Shown one piece after another: positions 14,675-22,389 of a stretch of 28,639 bases of DNA (the stretch's first letter is position 1; each line of letters begins with the position of its first letter). Origin of the DNA: JABIBU01 sp964464685 (GTDB lineage Bacteria > Patescibacteriota > Patescibacteriia > Magasanikbacterales > UBA922); NCBI GenBank assembly GCA_964464685.1, contig CAYXGV010000007.1:1-28639 (forward strand), given 5' to 3'. The notes beneath the pieces are model-generated. The model saw only the letters and a list, made by a program, of their open reading frames with translations, made no database searches and was not told the DNA's origin. Both the position numbers and the translations under genes were made by a program.

Positions 14675-16948
14675 TCACTCCAAATGCACTCTACTCTCCC
14701 ACTCCTCCACCTTATCTCTTAAAGATTTATATTTTTCAAAATCAATCCCTCGTGCCATATCTCGAGCCAGTTTTATCAAATCATGATCTTGCATGGTAGC
14801 TAATTTAAAATTTTTCATCCCGCTTTGAGCTGTACCAAATACTTCACCTGGTCCACGCTGTTCCAAGTCATACTCCGCCACTTTAAAACCGCTATTTTCT
14901 TTTTCAAAATATTCTAAACGATCTTTTACTTTTTTGGTAGTACTATCAGTAAACAAAAAACAATAAGATTGATGTTCAGCCCGACCAACTCGCCCACGAA
15001 ATTGATGTAATTGCGCCAAACCAAATCTATCAGCTCCTTCTATCATCATTACACTGGCATTGGGAATATTTACTCCTACTTCTATTACTGATGTTGAAAC
15101 CAAAATATCAAGCTCACCTTTGGTAAACTTTTGCATTGTCTCATCTTTTTCAATTGACTTCAACTTACCATGCAAATAACCTATTTTAAGATCAGGAAAA
15201 ATATTTTTAGATAATTTTTCATACTCACTTAAAACTGTTTTCTTTTCATCTTCACTTGTAACTTGTAACTTATAACTTGTAACAAATTCTTCAACAACAC
15301 CTGACTTTAAACTTTTGACTTCAGACTTTTGACTTATTAGCGGACAAACAACAAAGACTTGTCTACCCTGCTTCACCTGTTCACGAATAAAATCATATGC
15401 CTTTTCCCGATTATGCGGATCCACCAATCTGGTTTTGACTAATTTTCTACCTACCGGCATCTCATCAATAATAGACAAATCCAAATCACCGTAGAGAGTC
15501 AAAGCAAACGATCGTGGAATTGGCGTTGCTGTCATACTCAAAAAATGTGGCGTAACGACAGATCCCCCCCTATGAAGGGGGGTTAGGGGGGTGTTGGCTT
15601 GGTTGGTAGTCTTCTCACGCAAAACCTTCCTCTGCTCCACCCCAAACCGATGCTGTTCATCAACAATTACTAATCCTAAATTGTTTCCGCCCAAGGCAGA
15701 TCCCTGCCTGCCGGCAGGCACGGCGCCTTGGGCGGAAAATTCAACTTTGTCTGTCAACAAAGAATGGGTTCCAACTACTATTTGCACTTGTCCCTCATTA
15801 ATATTTCTTAATATCTCTTTTTTTGATACATTGAGATACATAGAGATACATTGAGATATTTTTTTATCTTCAGGATCCACTTGTTTATTTTTATCTCTAC
15901 ATATTTTTCTCTTACTTCTTGTCATCAACCCAACTCTCAAATCTAACCCTGCAAACAATTCACACAAACTCTCATAATGCTGAAAAGCCAACACCTCTGT
16001 CGGTGCCATTATCACCGCTTGATAACCATTCAAAACTGCACTATAAAGTGCCATAGCTGCCACAACAGTTTTTCCTGAACCAACGTCCCCTTCTAATAAC
16101 CTATTCATTGGTTCATCACTATCCATATCTTGCAAAATCTCCCAGGCTGATATTTTTTGTTTTTTGGTTAATTCAAATGGTAATGATTTAACAAAATCCT
16201 TTATTTCTTTTTCTTTAAATTTAATTTCTGGTGCACTGGACTTCTTTATATCCTGCCGAATTAATTCCCCACGCAATTGCAACAAAAATAATTCATCAAA
16301 TTTAAGCCGACGCAAGGCATGTTTCATTTCATCATCAGACTCTGGAAAATGAATAGCTCTAATTGCTTCGCCCAAATTCATCACATCAGCTTTTTCTTTT
16401 AAATCATTTGACAACCAATCACTTATTTCATCTGCCAAATCAATTATTTGACTCATTAAAAACCGCAACTGCTTCTGAGTAATTCCTGTAGTCAAAGAAT
16501 ACATCGGCACTATTCTGGCTGTATGGGTTGTTTCAGCTTGGTACTTAACTTTTTCATAAGCTGGCGATACCAATTGTACCCCAAACATATCTGATTTTAC
16601 TTTTCCCGAGAAATAAACTTCATCACCAACATGCAAAGTTTTAGTAATAAACGGCTGACCAAACCAAATCACTTTTATTTGATCACTATCATCAGCCACA
16701 ATCGCCTCGGTGATCATGGTTCTTTTTCTAGGACTACGTTTATTAGCAATCAATTCTATTTTTCCCTTAATCGTCACTTGTTCATCAACTTGCAAATCTT
16801 TAATCGATTTTAAGCTACTAAAATCTTCATAACGAAAAGGAAAATAAAAAAGCAGGTCTTGAGCGGTCTCAATACCCAAATGTTTCAACCGCTTTTCCAA
16901 AACTTTGCCCACTCGATTCAATTTTCCTATCGGTGTATGTAGTTGCAT
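14675..16948 (-). CDS. recG: ATP-dependent DNA helicase RecG with repeat-derived insertions
   Basis: 757 aa from ATG at 16948 (a GTG 9 bases upstream at 16957 is possible; neither has a Shine-Dalgarno). RecG remodels stalled forks and Holliday junctions. Seen: N-terminal wedge/OB fold, Walker A GDVGSGKT, DEQH box, TATPIP motif, SVIEVGVNIPNAS, and QFRGRVGRA. The protein is longer than the usual near-690 aa because four loops contain extra residues that are translations of repeat DNA: about 353-382 (ISQCISMYLNVS), 409-426 (AVPAGRQGSALGG), 451-470 (NTPLTPLHRGG), and 543-571 (EVKSLKSG, YKLQVTS); numbering is from the GTG. All insertions keep frame and fall between, not in, the helicase motifs, so the enzyme is probably active. 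Confidence 0.95.
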   Translation of the reverse strand: MQLHTPIGKLNRVGKVLEKRLKHLGIETAQDLLFYFPFRYEDFSSLKSIKDLQVDEQVTIKGKIELIANKRSPRKRTMITEAIVADDSDQIKVIWFGQPFITKTLHVGDEVYFSGKVKSDMFGVQLVSPAYEKVKYQAETTHTARIVPMYSLTTGITQKQLRFLMSQIIDLADEISDWLSNDLKEKADVMNLGEAIRAIHFPESDDEMKHALRRLKFDELFLLQLRGELIRQDIKKSSAPEIKFKEKEIKDFVKSLPFELTKKQKISAWEILQDMDSDEPMNRLLEGDVGSGKTVVAAMALYSAVLNGYQAVIMAPTEVLAFQHYESLCELFAGLDLRVGLMTRSKRKICRDKNKQVDPEDKKISQCISMYLNVSKKEILRNINEGQVQIVVGTHSLLTDKVEFSAQGAVPAGRQGSALGGNNLGLVIVDEQHRFGVEQRKVLREKTTNQANTPLTPLHRGGSVVTPHFLSMTATPIPRSFALTLYGDLDLSIIDEMPVGRKLVKTRLVDPHNREKAYDFIREQVKQGRQVFVVCPLISQKSEVKSLKSGVVEEFVTSYKLQVTSEDEKKTVLSEYEKLSKNIFPDLKIGYLHGKLKSIEKDETMQKFTKGELDILVSTSVIEVGVNIPNASVMMIEGADRFGLAQLHQFRGRVGRAEHQSYCFLFTDSTTKKVKDRLEYFEKENSGFKVAEYDLEQRGPGEVFGTAQSGMKNFKLATMQDHDLIKLARDMARGIDFEKYKSLRDKVEEWESRVHLE
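15265..15345 (-). repeat. Tandem AACTTGT / AAACTTTTGACTTC-type insertion in recG
   Basis: Plus strand shows ACTTGTAACTTGTAACTT and TTATAACTTGTAAC, then CTTTTGACTTCAGACTTTTG. These low-complexity repeats encode YKLQVTS and SEVKSLKS in a loop where other RecG proteins are shorter. Confidence 0.65.
15565..15597 (-). repeat. C/G hairpin repeat inserted in recG
   Basis: Stem CCCCCCT (15566-15572) / AGGGGGG (15577-15583), loop ATGA, with tail TTAGGGGGGTGTTGG. Encodes NTPLTPLHRGG just before the TATPIP motif. Same family as the copies near 13815, 27182, 27289 and 28381. Confidence 0.8.
15684..15738. repeat. Nested palindrome inserted in recG (PAGRQG element)
   Basis: A perfect 14-bp inverted repeat (TTTCCGCCCAAGGC at 15684-15697, GCCTTGGGCGGAAA at 15725-15738) encloses the 16-bp palindrome TGCCTGCCGGCAGGCA (15705-15720). 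On the minus strand it encodes AVPAGRQGSALGG in frame, just before the DEQH box. The core recurs at 26269-26290. Confidence 0.85.
15818..15858 (-). repeat. Short tandem GATACATTGA-type insertion in recG
   Basis: GATACATTGA and GATACATAGA units repeat about three times (15825-15857), encoding ISQCISMYLNVS between two conserved RecG segments. Confidence 0.6.
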
Positions 16949-16988
16949 AATTTTCACTAGCCAAATAACATATAGCTATTTTAACATA

Positions 16989-17011
16989 AAATCTCCGTTT
17001 TGGGGAGATTT
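16989..17011. repeat. Hairpin between recG and the restriction-modification genes
   Basis: Stem AAATCTCC / GGAGATTT around a short loop. It may act as a weak terminator for the minus-strand specificity gene, which ends at 17108. Confidence 0.4.
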
Positions 17012-17107
17012 ATGATTCATTTGTATGTCTAGAACCCAATAAGTATGTTTAACCAAAGGCTTATTTGGATGTCATCTGGAAATTAACCTAAAATGCCTCG
17101 GTTTTAA

Positions 17108-18085
17108 TTAGATTTGTGAACTAAATGGCAAAGACTGAATAAAATTTGTCATAAAATCCCAGTCTGGTTGATTTTGTTTTGTTGGTAATTTTATTTTAAA
17201 ATTTTGAAGACGACTCATTTTAGCGGTAACTCCGTAAGAAAATCGATATTTTTCTTTTTTTAAAATAGTTGTTAAAAATAACGCAATTTCACCTGTTATT
17301 GATTTATTTTTTAAATATAAAACATTACAGTTGTCAGAAATCCACGATTTTTGCTTTTGATAAAAAACTTCTCCAATTGTGCCATAACAAGCAAACGATA
17401 AACAATTTTCATCAGTATAACCATTACTAATAAAAGCATCCATTCCATTATTTATACCAGATGAACTTATATATGGGAATTTGCCGTTTGATTGGTCAGC
17501 TGTTGTTAATCGTTTGCCTTTTTTGATTGTAAATAATTCTCCAAGAGTATAATATTGCCAATCTTTTGCATCTAGTTTTGGTGTTAGAAAGTTTTTAGCT
17601 GGTTTTGCAACGTACGAATAATCCTTTATATGTGTATCAATAAACTTTTCCATAAAGTCCCAATCTGGCATATTATTTTTGACGGGTAATTTTACTTTTA
17701 ACTTCAAAGTATCATTCAATCTAATTTGATTTCCGTAGTTAAATCGGTATCGCTCACAAAGCAACAACGTTACAAAAAATAAGTTAATTTTTTTTGACAT
17801 TTTTTCTTTTGAAGACAGTACAGTGACATCTGACGAAACACAAAAAGGTCTTTCTTGATAAAAGACAGACATATTTACTTTTCCAATGGTAATACCATCT
17901 GTAAATTTCGGTTCTAAATCAGTAAAAGCCATTATGCCATTGTCTTGATCACTAGAAGAAACTAGTGGAATTTCTCCTTCTTGATAATCATCTTTCGCAT
18001 AATATTTACCAGCATTCATTACAAAAAAATCTGAAATAGCAAATGGCCTCCAATTTGTTGTATCAATTTTTTTATTCATGTTCAT
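17108..18085 (-). CDS. Restriction-modification specificity subunit (BcgI B / HsdS-like)
   Basis: 325 aa. Two tandem target-recognition halves: the first starts near TNWRPFAISDFF with GEIPLVSSSDQDNGI, the second near KDWQYYTLGELFTIKKGK with GKFPYISSSGINNGM. Each half ends in a helical spacer with the repeated signature MPDWDFMEKFI / QPDWDFMTNFI. Such subunits read a bipartite DNA site, one half-site each. Short length and pairing with a fused nuclease-methylase match the B subunit of BcgI-type (type IIB) systems rather than classical type I HsdS. Its start overlaps the end of the upstream gene by 14 bases, implying coupled translation. A second ATG at 18079 is an alternative start. The target sequence cannot be read from the protein. 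Confidence 0.88.
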   Translation of the reverse strand: MNMNKKIDTTNWRPFAISDFFVMNAGKYYAKDDYQEGEIPLVSSSDQDNGIMAFTDLEPKFTDGITIGKVNMSVFYQERPFCVSSDVTVLSSKEKMSKKINLFFVTLLLCERYRFNYGNQIRLNDTLKLKVKLPVKNNMPDWDFMEKFIDTHIKDYSYVAKPAKNFLTPKLDAKDWQYYTLGELFTIKKGKRLTTADQSNGKFPYISSSGINNGMDAFISNGYTDENCLSFACYGTIGEVFYQKQKSWISDNCNVLYLKNKSITGEIALFLTTILKKEKYRFSYGVTAKMSRLQNFKIKLPTKQNQPDWDFMTNFIQSLPFSSQI

Positions 18086-19925
18086 TATTTATATTTAACA
18101 TAAATAAAGCGTGATCTTTTATAACTTTTTTAAAATCATCAACTGATAAATTGGAATAATCAGTTTCCATATATGTCTCAGCACACCATTCATCTTCGGC
18201 AGTAATTTTTTTAAGTACGGACAAACCCGGAATATCTTTGTGATTGCGATAATTGTTGATCCATTTTTGTTTAATTTCATTTTCAAATTTTCCAAATAAA
18301 TCAATCCGACCCTTATTTTTGCGTTTTACAAAACCATCATCTTTATAATAACCAAAATATACTTCTTTGTCGGCTGGGTGTGGACGTTTGGCAGTAAAAA
18401 CCATGATGCATGAAACCACCCCTACTCTAGAATTAAAAAACAATTCATCAGGCATTGAAAATACTGCTTCTAATGTATGATTTTTAAAGACCTTTTTCTT
18501 ATACTCGTAAACTTTACCGCTAGTAGCGAGTGCTTCTTGCATAGGCACAATCGCCGCGCATAAACCACCTTGTGATAAACAATCAAGATTGTTCAAAATA
18601 AATTCATACTCATCAATGTCAGTCTTTTTATCATTTTTATATGGAGGATTAAGTAGTCCAACATTGGGCTTTTTCTTTTTGACTAGATTAATAATATCTT
18701 CATCAAAACAACTGCCGTGATAGATATTTGTTTTACCATCCTGATGGATAAACATGTTTGAACAAGCGAGTGGAAAAATTTTATCCGATTGTTCCGTACC
18801 AATTAATTGGTTTGATTTAATTGTTTTCATCTTCTCTTCATCACCTTTGGCATTTTTTACCATAATACTCATTGCAGAAACCAAAAAACCTCCAGTCCCA
18901 GTACAGTTATCATAAACGACACTATCTTTATTTACTTGAACCAATTCAGCCATGAAATCAGTAATATGTGGCGGGGTTAAAACAATACCCAGACCTTTGT
19001 CGGAGTTAGCGTAACGCAAAAATTCAATATAAAGTTGTCCAAGTGCGTCAAAATATTCATGTGTTTTTATGAAATCTTGGATATTTTCTTTAATATCCGT
19101 AATTATATTACGGAGATCTATACTATTTTTTTTAGTTAAAGCGGAATTACCAACTATTAATTTAAAACGACCATCTAAAATTTTTAATTTTGTTTCACCG
19201 ATTTTATCGGTTTCAAACATGTTGTGTGTTGTAAGAATTAAAAAGTCGGCAAGCTGTCTTGCATCAAAATAGTTAGTATAAGTTGTTGAAAAACTTTCAT
19301 TTTCAAGAGCAATTAAAATACAAGCTATTAGTAAAGCGCGTTCATCCTCAGCAATTTTGAGTTGATGCAACTTTTTATTGAGTTCCTGAGAAAAAGCAAG
19401 TAATGACTGATAATCTTGACGAAATTTTTCCGGACTTTTGATATAACCATTTAAATAATCATTAAGCGGTAAAAGTTTATCATCAAAAATAGGTGTAGTA
19501 ATTTGTTCACCTTTGAGCTGGAGAAAATGAGAAATTTTTAATTCTTTTATTTTTTCACCGCTTATGGCAATCACAAGGACATCAAACCCTTTTGAAAGAA
19601 ATGAACTATAGAGCTTTGCACCATCTACTGCGTAATCTGCAAATTGATCACCTGTCTTACTTTCATGTTTATTAACATTTCCTTTACACTCAACAGCTAT
19701 TATAAAATTTGGATTAGTACGATTTTGAATTATAAAATCTGGTCGACTTTTTCCCGAGCCGTCTTTTTTTGAAGCCCCATTTAACATTTTTTTGATTTTA
19801 TCATTTTTTGAGGATTGTCGTTCATAAATCCAATCATAATTTTCTGTACCCAAAGCTACAGCATCCGCATACTTTTTGACAAAATCTTCAAAAATTGTTT
19901 CAGTATTAGTTTCATTTATTGTCAT
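18072..19925 (-). CDS. BcgI-like fused endonuclease / N6-adenine methyltransferase
   Basis: 617 aa. Residues about 1-130 form a PD-(D/E)XK nuclease: RPDF (Pro62-Asp63) followed by VECKG (Glu79, Lys81). After a helical linker comes an HsdM-like methyltransferase with TPPHIT, the SAM-binding motif I NCTGTGGFL (about 340-348), and the catalytic NPPY (426-429) for adenine-N6 methylation. Nuclease plus methylase in one chain next to a separate two-half specificity subunit is the BcgI type IIB architecture, in which the complex cuts on both sides of its site. There is no separate HsdR. It is probably transcribed with the specificity gene from an extended -10 directly at the start codon. Confidence 0.88.
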   Translation of the reverse strand: MTINETNTETIFEDFVKKYADAVALGTENYDWIYERQSSKNDKIKKMLNGASKKDGSGKSRPDFIIQNRTNPNFIIAVECKGNVNKHESKTGDQFADYAVDGAKLYSSFLSKGFDVLVIAISGEKIKELKISHFLQLKGEQITTPIFDDKLLPLNDYLNGYIKSPEKFRQDYQSLLAFSQELNKKLHQLKIAEDERALLIACILIALENESFSTTYTNYFDARQLADFLILTTHNMFETDKIGETKLKILDGRFKLIVGNSALTKKNSIDLRNIITDIKENIQDFIKTHEYFDALGQLYIEFLRYANSDKGLGIVLTPPHITDFMAELVQVNKDSVVYDNCTGTGGFLVSAMSIMVKNAKGDEEKMKTIKSNQLIGTEQSDKIFPLACSNMFIHQDGKTNIYHGSCFDEDIINLVKKKKPNVGLLNPPYKNDKKTDIDEYEFILNNLDCLSQGGLCAAIVPMQEALATSGKVYEYKKKVFKNHTLEAVFSMPDELFFNSRVGVVSCIMVFTAKRPHPADKEVYFGYYKDDGFVKRKNKGRIDLFGKFENEIKQKWINNYRNHKDIPGLSVLKKITAEDEWCAETYMETDYSNLSVDDFKKVIKDHALFMLNINNEHE

Positions 19926-19933
19926 ATAATAAT

Positions 19934-19942
19934 ATTATACCA
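19934..19942 (-). promoter_or_regulatory. Extended -10 promoter of the restriction-modification operon
   Basis: TGGTATAAT on the minus strand (perfect -10 with TG extension, no good -35). The predicted start lies about 2 bases before the ATG at 19925, so the transcript would be leaderless. Confidence 0.5.
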
Positions 19943-20032
19943 TACTTGCTAAAATTTTGGTAATAATCATATAGCGAACAAAAAAACACCACTTTTATGA
20001 TGTCTATAGGTCGCCCAGAACCGCTCACTACA

Positions 20033-20107
20033 TGGTGCTCTCGGCAGGAATCGAACCTGCATCGCAAGATCCGCAATCTTGCGTCCTATCCATTGAACGA
20101 CGAGAGC
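20033..20107 (-). tRNA. tRNA-Arg (anticodon GCG), CCA encoded
   Basis: Cloverleaf on the minus strand: acceptor GCTCTCG / CGAGAGC, D-arm GTTC-AATGGATA-GGAC, anticodon stem CAAGA / TCTTG with loop TTGCGGA (anticodon GCG, reading CGC and CGU), T-arm GCAGG-TTCGATT-CCTGC, discriminator A, and an encoded CCA. The AATGGATAG D-loop is typical of tRNA-Arg. Most bacteria read CGN with an ACG anticodon deaminated by TadA; GCG is less common. Confidence 0.93.
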
Positions 20108-20255
20108 TTATATAAAAATTACAGATCTAAAATTCCAAATTATAAATACTTCAGAAGTATATATTAAATAATCAAAAAAGTCAAGCCTAAGCTAAACTTT
20201 TTGGAAATTTTATTTTAATTACATGTATTTTATTCCGTGTATCTTGTATTTTGTC

Positions 20256-20759
20256 TTAGTGTATCAACCAATTCCTAGCGGCTCTGTCAGCCAAAGGTTC
20301 TTCTTCTTTTTCCATATCTTCAACCAAAAACTCTCGCAAACTATGTTTAACTTCAATCGGGTTGTTGTCTAGCAGAGGAATCCTGATAGCTGGTTGCAAA
20401 ACACTCTTGGTTTCCAAAAACAAAGTCTTAACAAGTGGTAATTTATAAATAATGTAAAAACTCTCAAACTCAGAATAATCATAAAACTTGTTACCAACAA
20501 TGATACCGAGATCAGTAATCCGAAAGGGTATTTGTGGCGCATCTTGATGTGATTGCAAAAACATTATTATACTAAAAAGTATTATTATTAAAGAAAACAA
20601 AAAATTACCAGTGATAACTCCATAAAAAACTAGAAGTAATCCCAGACTAATCATTAGTACATACCACCATATCCCGCGATCATGTCTTTCATATTGTTGA
20701 ATAGTCCACTCATGCAAAACATCACCAATTGATGTTTCGTTATTTATTATTTCTGACAT
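20256..20759 (-). CDS. Two-helix membrane protein, function unknown
   Basis: 167 aa. A cytoplasmic N-terminus (HEWTIQQYERHDRG) leads into two adjacent membrane helices (about 32-50 and 52-70) separated by a short turn. A soluble domain of about 95 residues follows (FRITDLGIIVGNKFYDYSEFESFYII...), resembling in layout the PH-like/YcxB-type domains that follow paired helices, though I cannot confirm this. The tail is acidic. It has its own promoter and is divergent from the LCP gene. Confidence 0.8.
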   Translation of the reverse strand: MSEIINNETSIGDVLHEWTIQQYERHDRGIWWYVLMISLGLLLVFYGVITGNFLFSLIIILFSIIMFLQSHQDAPQIPFRITDLGIIVGNKFYDYSEFESFYIIYKLPLVKTLFLETKSVLQPAIRIPLLDNNPIEVKHSLREFLVEDMEKEEEPLADRAARNWLIH

Positions 20760-20794
20760 AAATTTTATTTAATAATAATTTTTGTTATACTTAT

Positions 20795-20823
20795 ATTATA
20801 CTCCTAAACTGTCCAAAAAACAA
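20795..20823 (-). promoter_or_regulatory. Promoter of the two-helix membrane protein gene
   Basis: TTGTTT (20818-20823), 17 bases, TATAAT (20795-20800) on the minus strand; predicted leader of about 28 nt without a Shine-Dalgarno. Confidence 0.5.
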
Positions 20824-20826
20824 CCA

Positions 20827-20855
20827 TTGTCAAGAACCTCTTTTTCTGATATAAT
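20827..20855 (+). promoter_or_regulatory. Promoter of the LCP gene, nearly leaderless
   Basis: TTGTCA (20827-20832), 17 bases, perfect TATAAT (20850-20855). The ATG at 20865 begins only 9 bases after the -10 box, so the mRNA starts at or just before it. Confidence 0.65.
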
Positions 20856-20864
20856 AATTCACAT

Positions 20865-22319
20865 ATGGAGAGGCGTCAAATAAATTTTCTACCAACTGAA
20901 ACTCACCAAGAAGAACTGGTAAAACCCCCTAATCCTAGGCGGACTATTTTTTGGGTTGTTTTAATTATTTTATTTTTGACAATTGGTGGCTGTATTGCCA
21001 AAACTGTTTCAGATTATCGTGCCCCCAATGATCCCGAGGCCTATGATCCCACCACATTACAACCAAAAAAACCCCAAGGTATTTTTAAAAAAATGACCCA
21101 ATATGTACTTAGCAAGACCTATCAACTGGACGGTGAAAAAAACGACCGAATAAATATTCTACTCTTGGGTATGGGTGGGGTTGGTCATGATGGACCTTTT
21201 TTGACTGATACCAACATCATTGTTAGTATAAAGCCATCTACCGGCCAAATTGCCATGATTTCCATCCCTCGAGATTTGGGAGTGGAAATACCAGATTATG
21301 GTTGGTATAAGATAAACCATGCTAGTGCTTTTGGTGAAACAGAAAAACGTGGCTCAGGTGGCGAGCTAACCAAAAAAGTAATAGAAGACACTTTTAATAT
21401 TGATATCCATTATTATACCCGAGTAGATTTTACAGCTTTTTCTGAAATAATTGATGAGGTTGGTGGAGTTACGGTAAATGTTGATAATACATTTACTGAT
21501 GAAATGTTTCCAGCAGATAATTATGAATTTCAAACTATTAATTTTGAACAAGGCACACAAATAATGGACGGCATTACTGCTTTGAAATATGCCCGTTCTC
21601 GTCATGGCAACAATGGCGAAGGCTCTGATTTTGCTCGCGCCAAAAGACAACAAAAAATTATTTTAGCATTAAAAGAAAAATTATTATCATTCAGCACACT
21701 AATCAATCCGTTAAAAATAAATAACATAATTAATGTGCTTGAAACTCATATTGATACTGACTTAGAATTTTCTGACTTAATGTCATTTTTAAGATTAATA
21801 AAAGAATTGAACACTAATAATATCATCACCGTAGTTTTGGACGACAGCCCCAATGGTTTTTTGCAAAATAGCTACTCCTCCGATAATGTCTTTATATTAG
21901 AACCAAAAACCGGCAACTTTACTGACATAAAAAAAATGATAGAAAATGTTTTTGAAGAAGTGATTGCCGAGGCAAATGATACCCCAGAACAAGTTGCCCC
22001 CATCATCAAACCACTAAACATTGAAATTCAAAACGGTACTTGGACAGTTGGTCTGGCGGCCAAATTTAGAAAAGACTTACAAGAAAAAGGCTTTTCTATC
22101 AGCAGTGTCGGCAATACTGAAAATCGCCCTCAAATGTATAGTGCTATTTACAAAATCTCCCCCGAAGCCAACGACATTGCTTTGGCACTACAACAACAAC
22201 TAAACATTCCAATCAAACAAACCCTACCGAGCGATATCATTGCCTCCACTTCTACTGAAATTTTAATTATTTTGGGAGAAGATGTAGAAAAAACAGCAGA
22301 CGAAATTAAAAAAATTTAA
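20865..22319 (+). CDS. LytR-CpsA-Psr (LCP) family glycopolymer ligase
   Basis: 484 aa. Short cytoplasmic N-terminus, one membrane anchor (about 28-46, WVVLIILFLTIGGC), then the extracellular LCP domain (about 90-280): DTNIIVSIKPSTGQIAMISIPRDLGV, the KINHAS segment, GGVTVNVDN, and the phosphate-binding YARSRHGN...SDFARAKRQQ with the conserved arginines. LCP enzymes move lipid-linked polymers onto peptidoglycan or proteins. A LytR_C-like domain (about 384-480, IEIQNGTWTVGLAAKF) completes it. The start follows the promoter so closely that translation is probably leaderless; the bases after ATG (GGAGAGG) happen to resemble a Shine-Dalgarno but no suitable downstream start exists. Confidence 0.93.
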   Translation: MERRQINFLPTETHQEELVKPPNPRRTIFWVVLIILFLTIGGCIAKTVSDYRAPNDPEAYDPTTLQPKKPQGIFKKMTQYVLSKTYQLDGEKNDRINILLLGMGGVGHDGPFLTDTNIIVSIKPSTGQIAMISIPRDLGVEIPDYGWYKINHASAFGETEKRGSGGELTKKVIEDTFNIDIHYYTRVDFTAFSEIIDEVGGVTVNVDNTFTDEMFPADNYEFQTINFEQGTQIMDGITALKYARSRHGNNGEGSDFARAKRQQKIILALKEKLLSFSTLINPLKINNIINVLETHIDTDLEFSDLMSFLRLIKELNTNNIITVVLDDSPNGFLQNSYSSDNVFILEPKTGNFTDIKKMIENVFEEVIAEANDTPEQVAPIIKPLNIEIQNGTWTVGLAAKFRKDLQEKGFSISSVGNTENRPQMYSAIYKISPEANDIALALQQQLNIPIKQTLPSDIIASTSTEILIILGEDVEKTADEIKKI

Positions 22320-22389
22320 AAGATTTAAAAATTCACTAACCAAATAGCAACCACTTTCTACTTTCTACTTTTAACTTTATACTAATTTT

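Noticed and set aside
15265..15345. Tandem repeats as a possible CRISPR array
   Set aside because: Units are short, contiguous and within recG coding sequence; no spacers or cas genes.
17108..19925. Classical type I restriction system lacking hsdR
   Set aside because: The methylase chain already has a PD-(D/E)XK nuclease domain, which fits the BcgI-like type IIB layout better.
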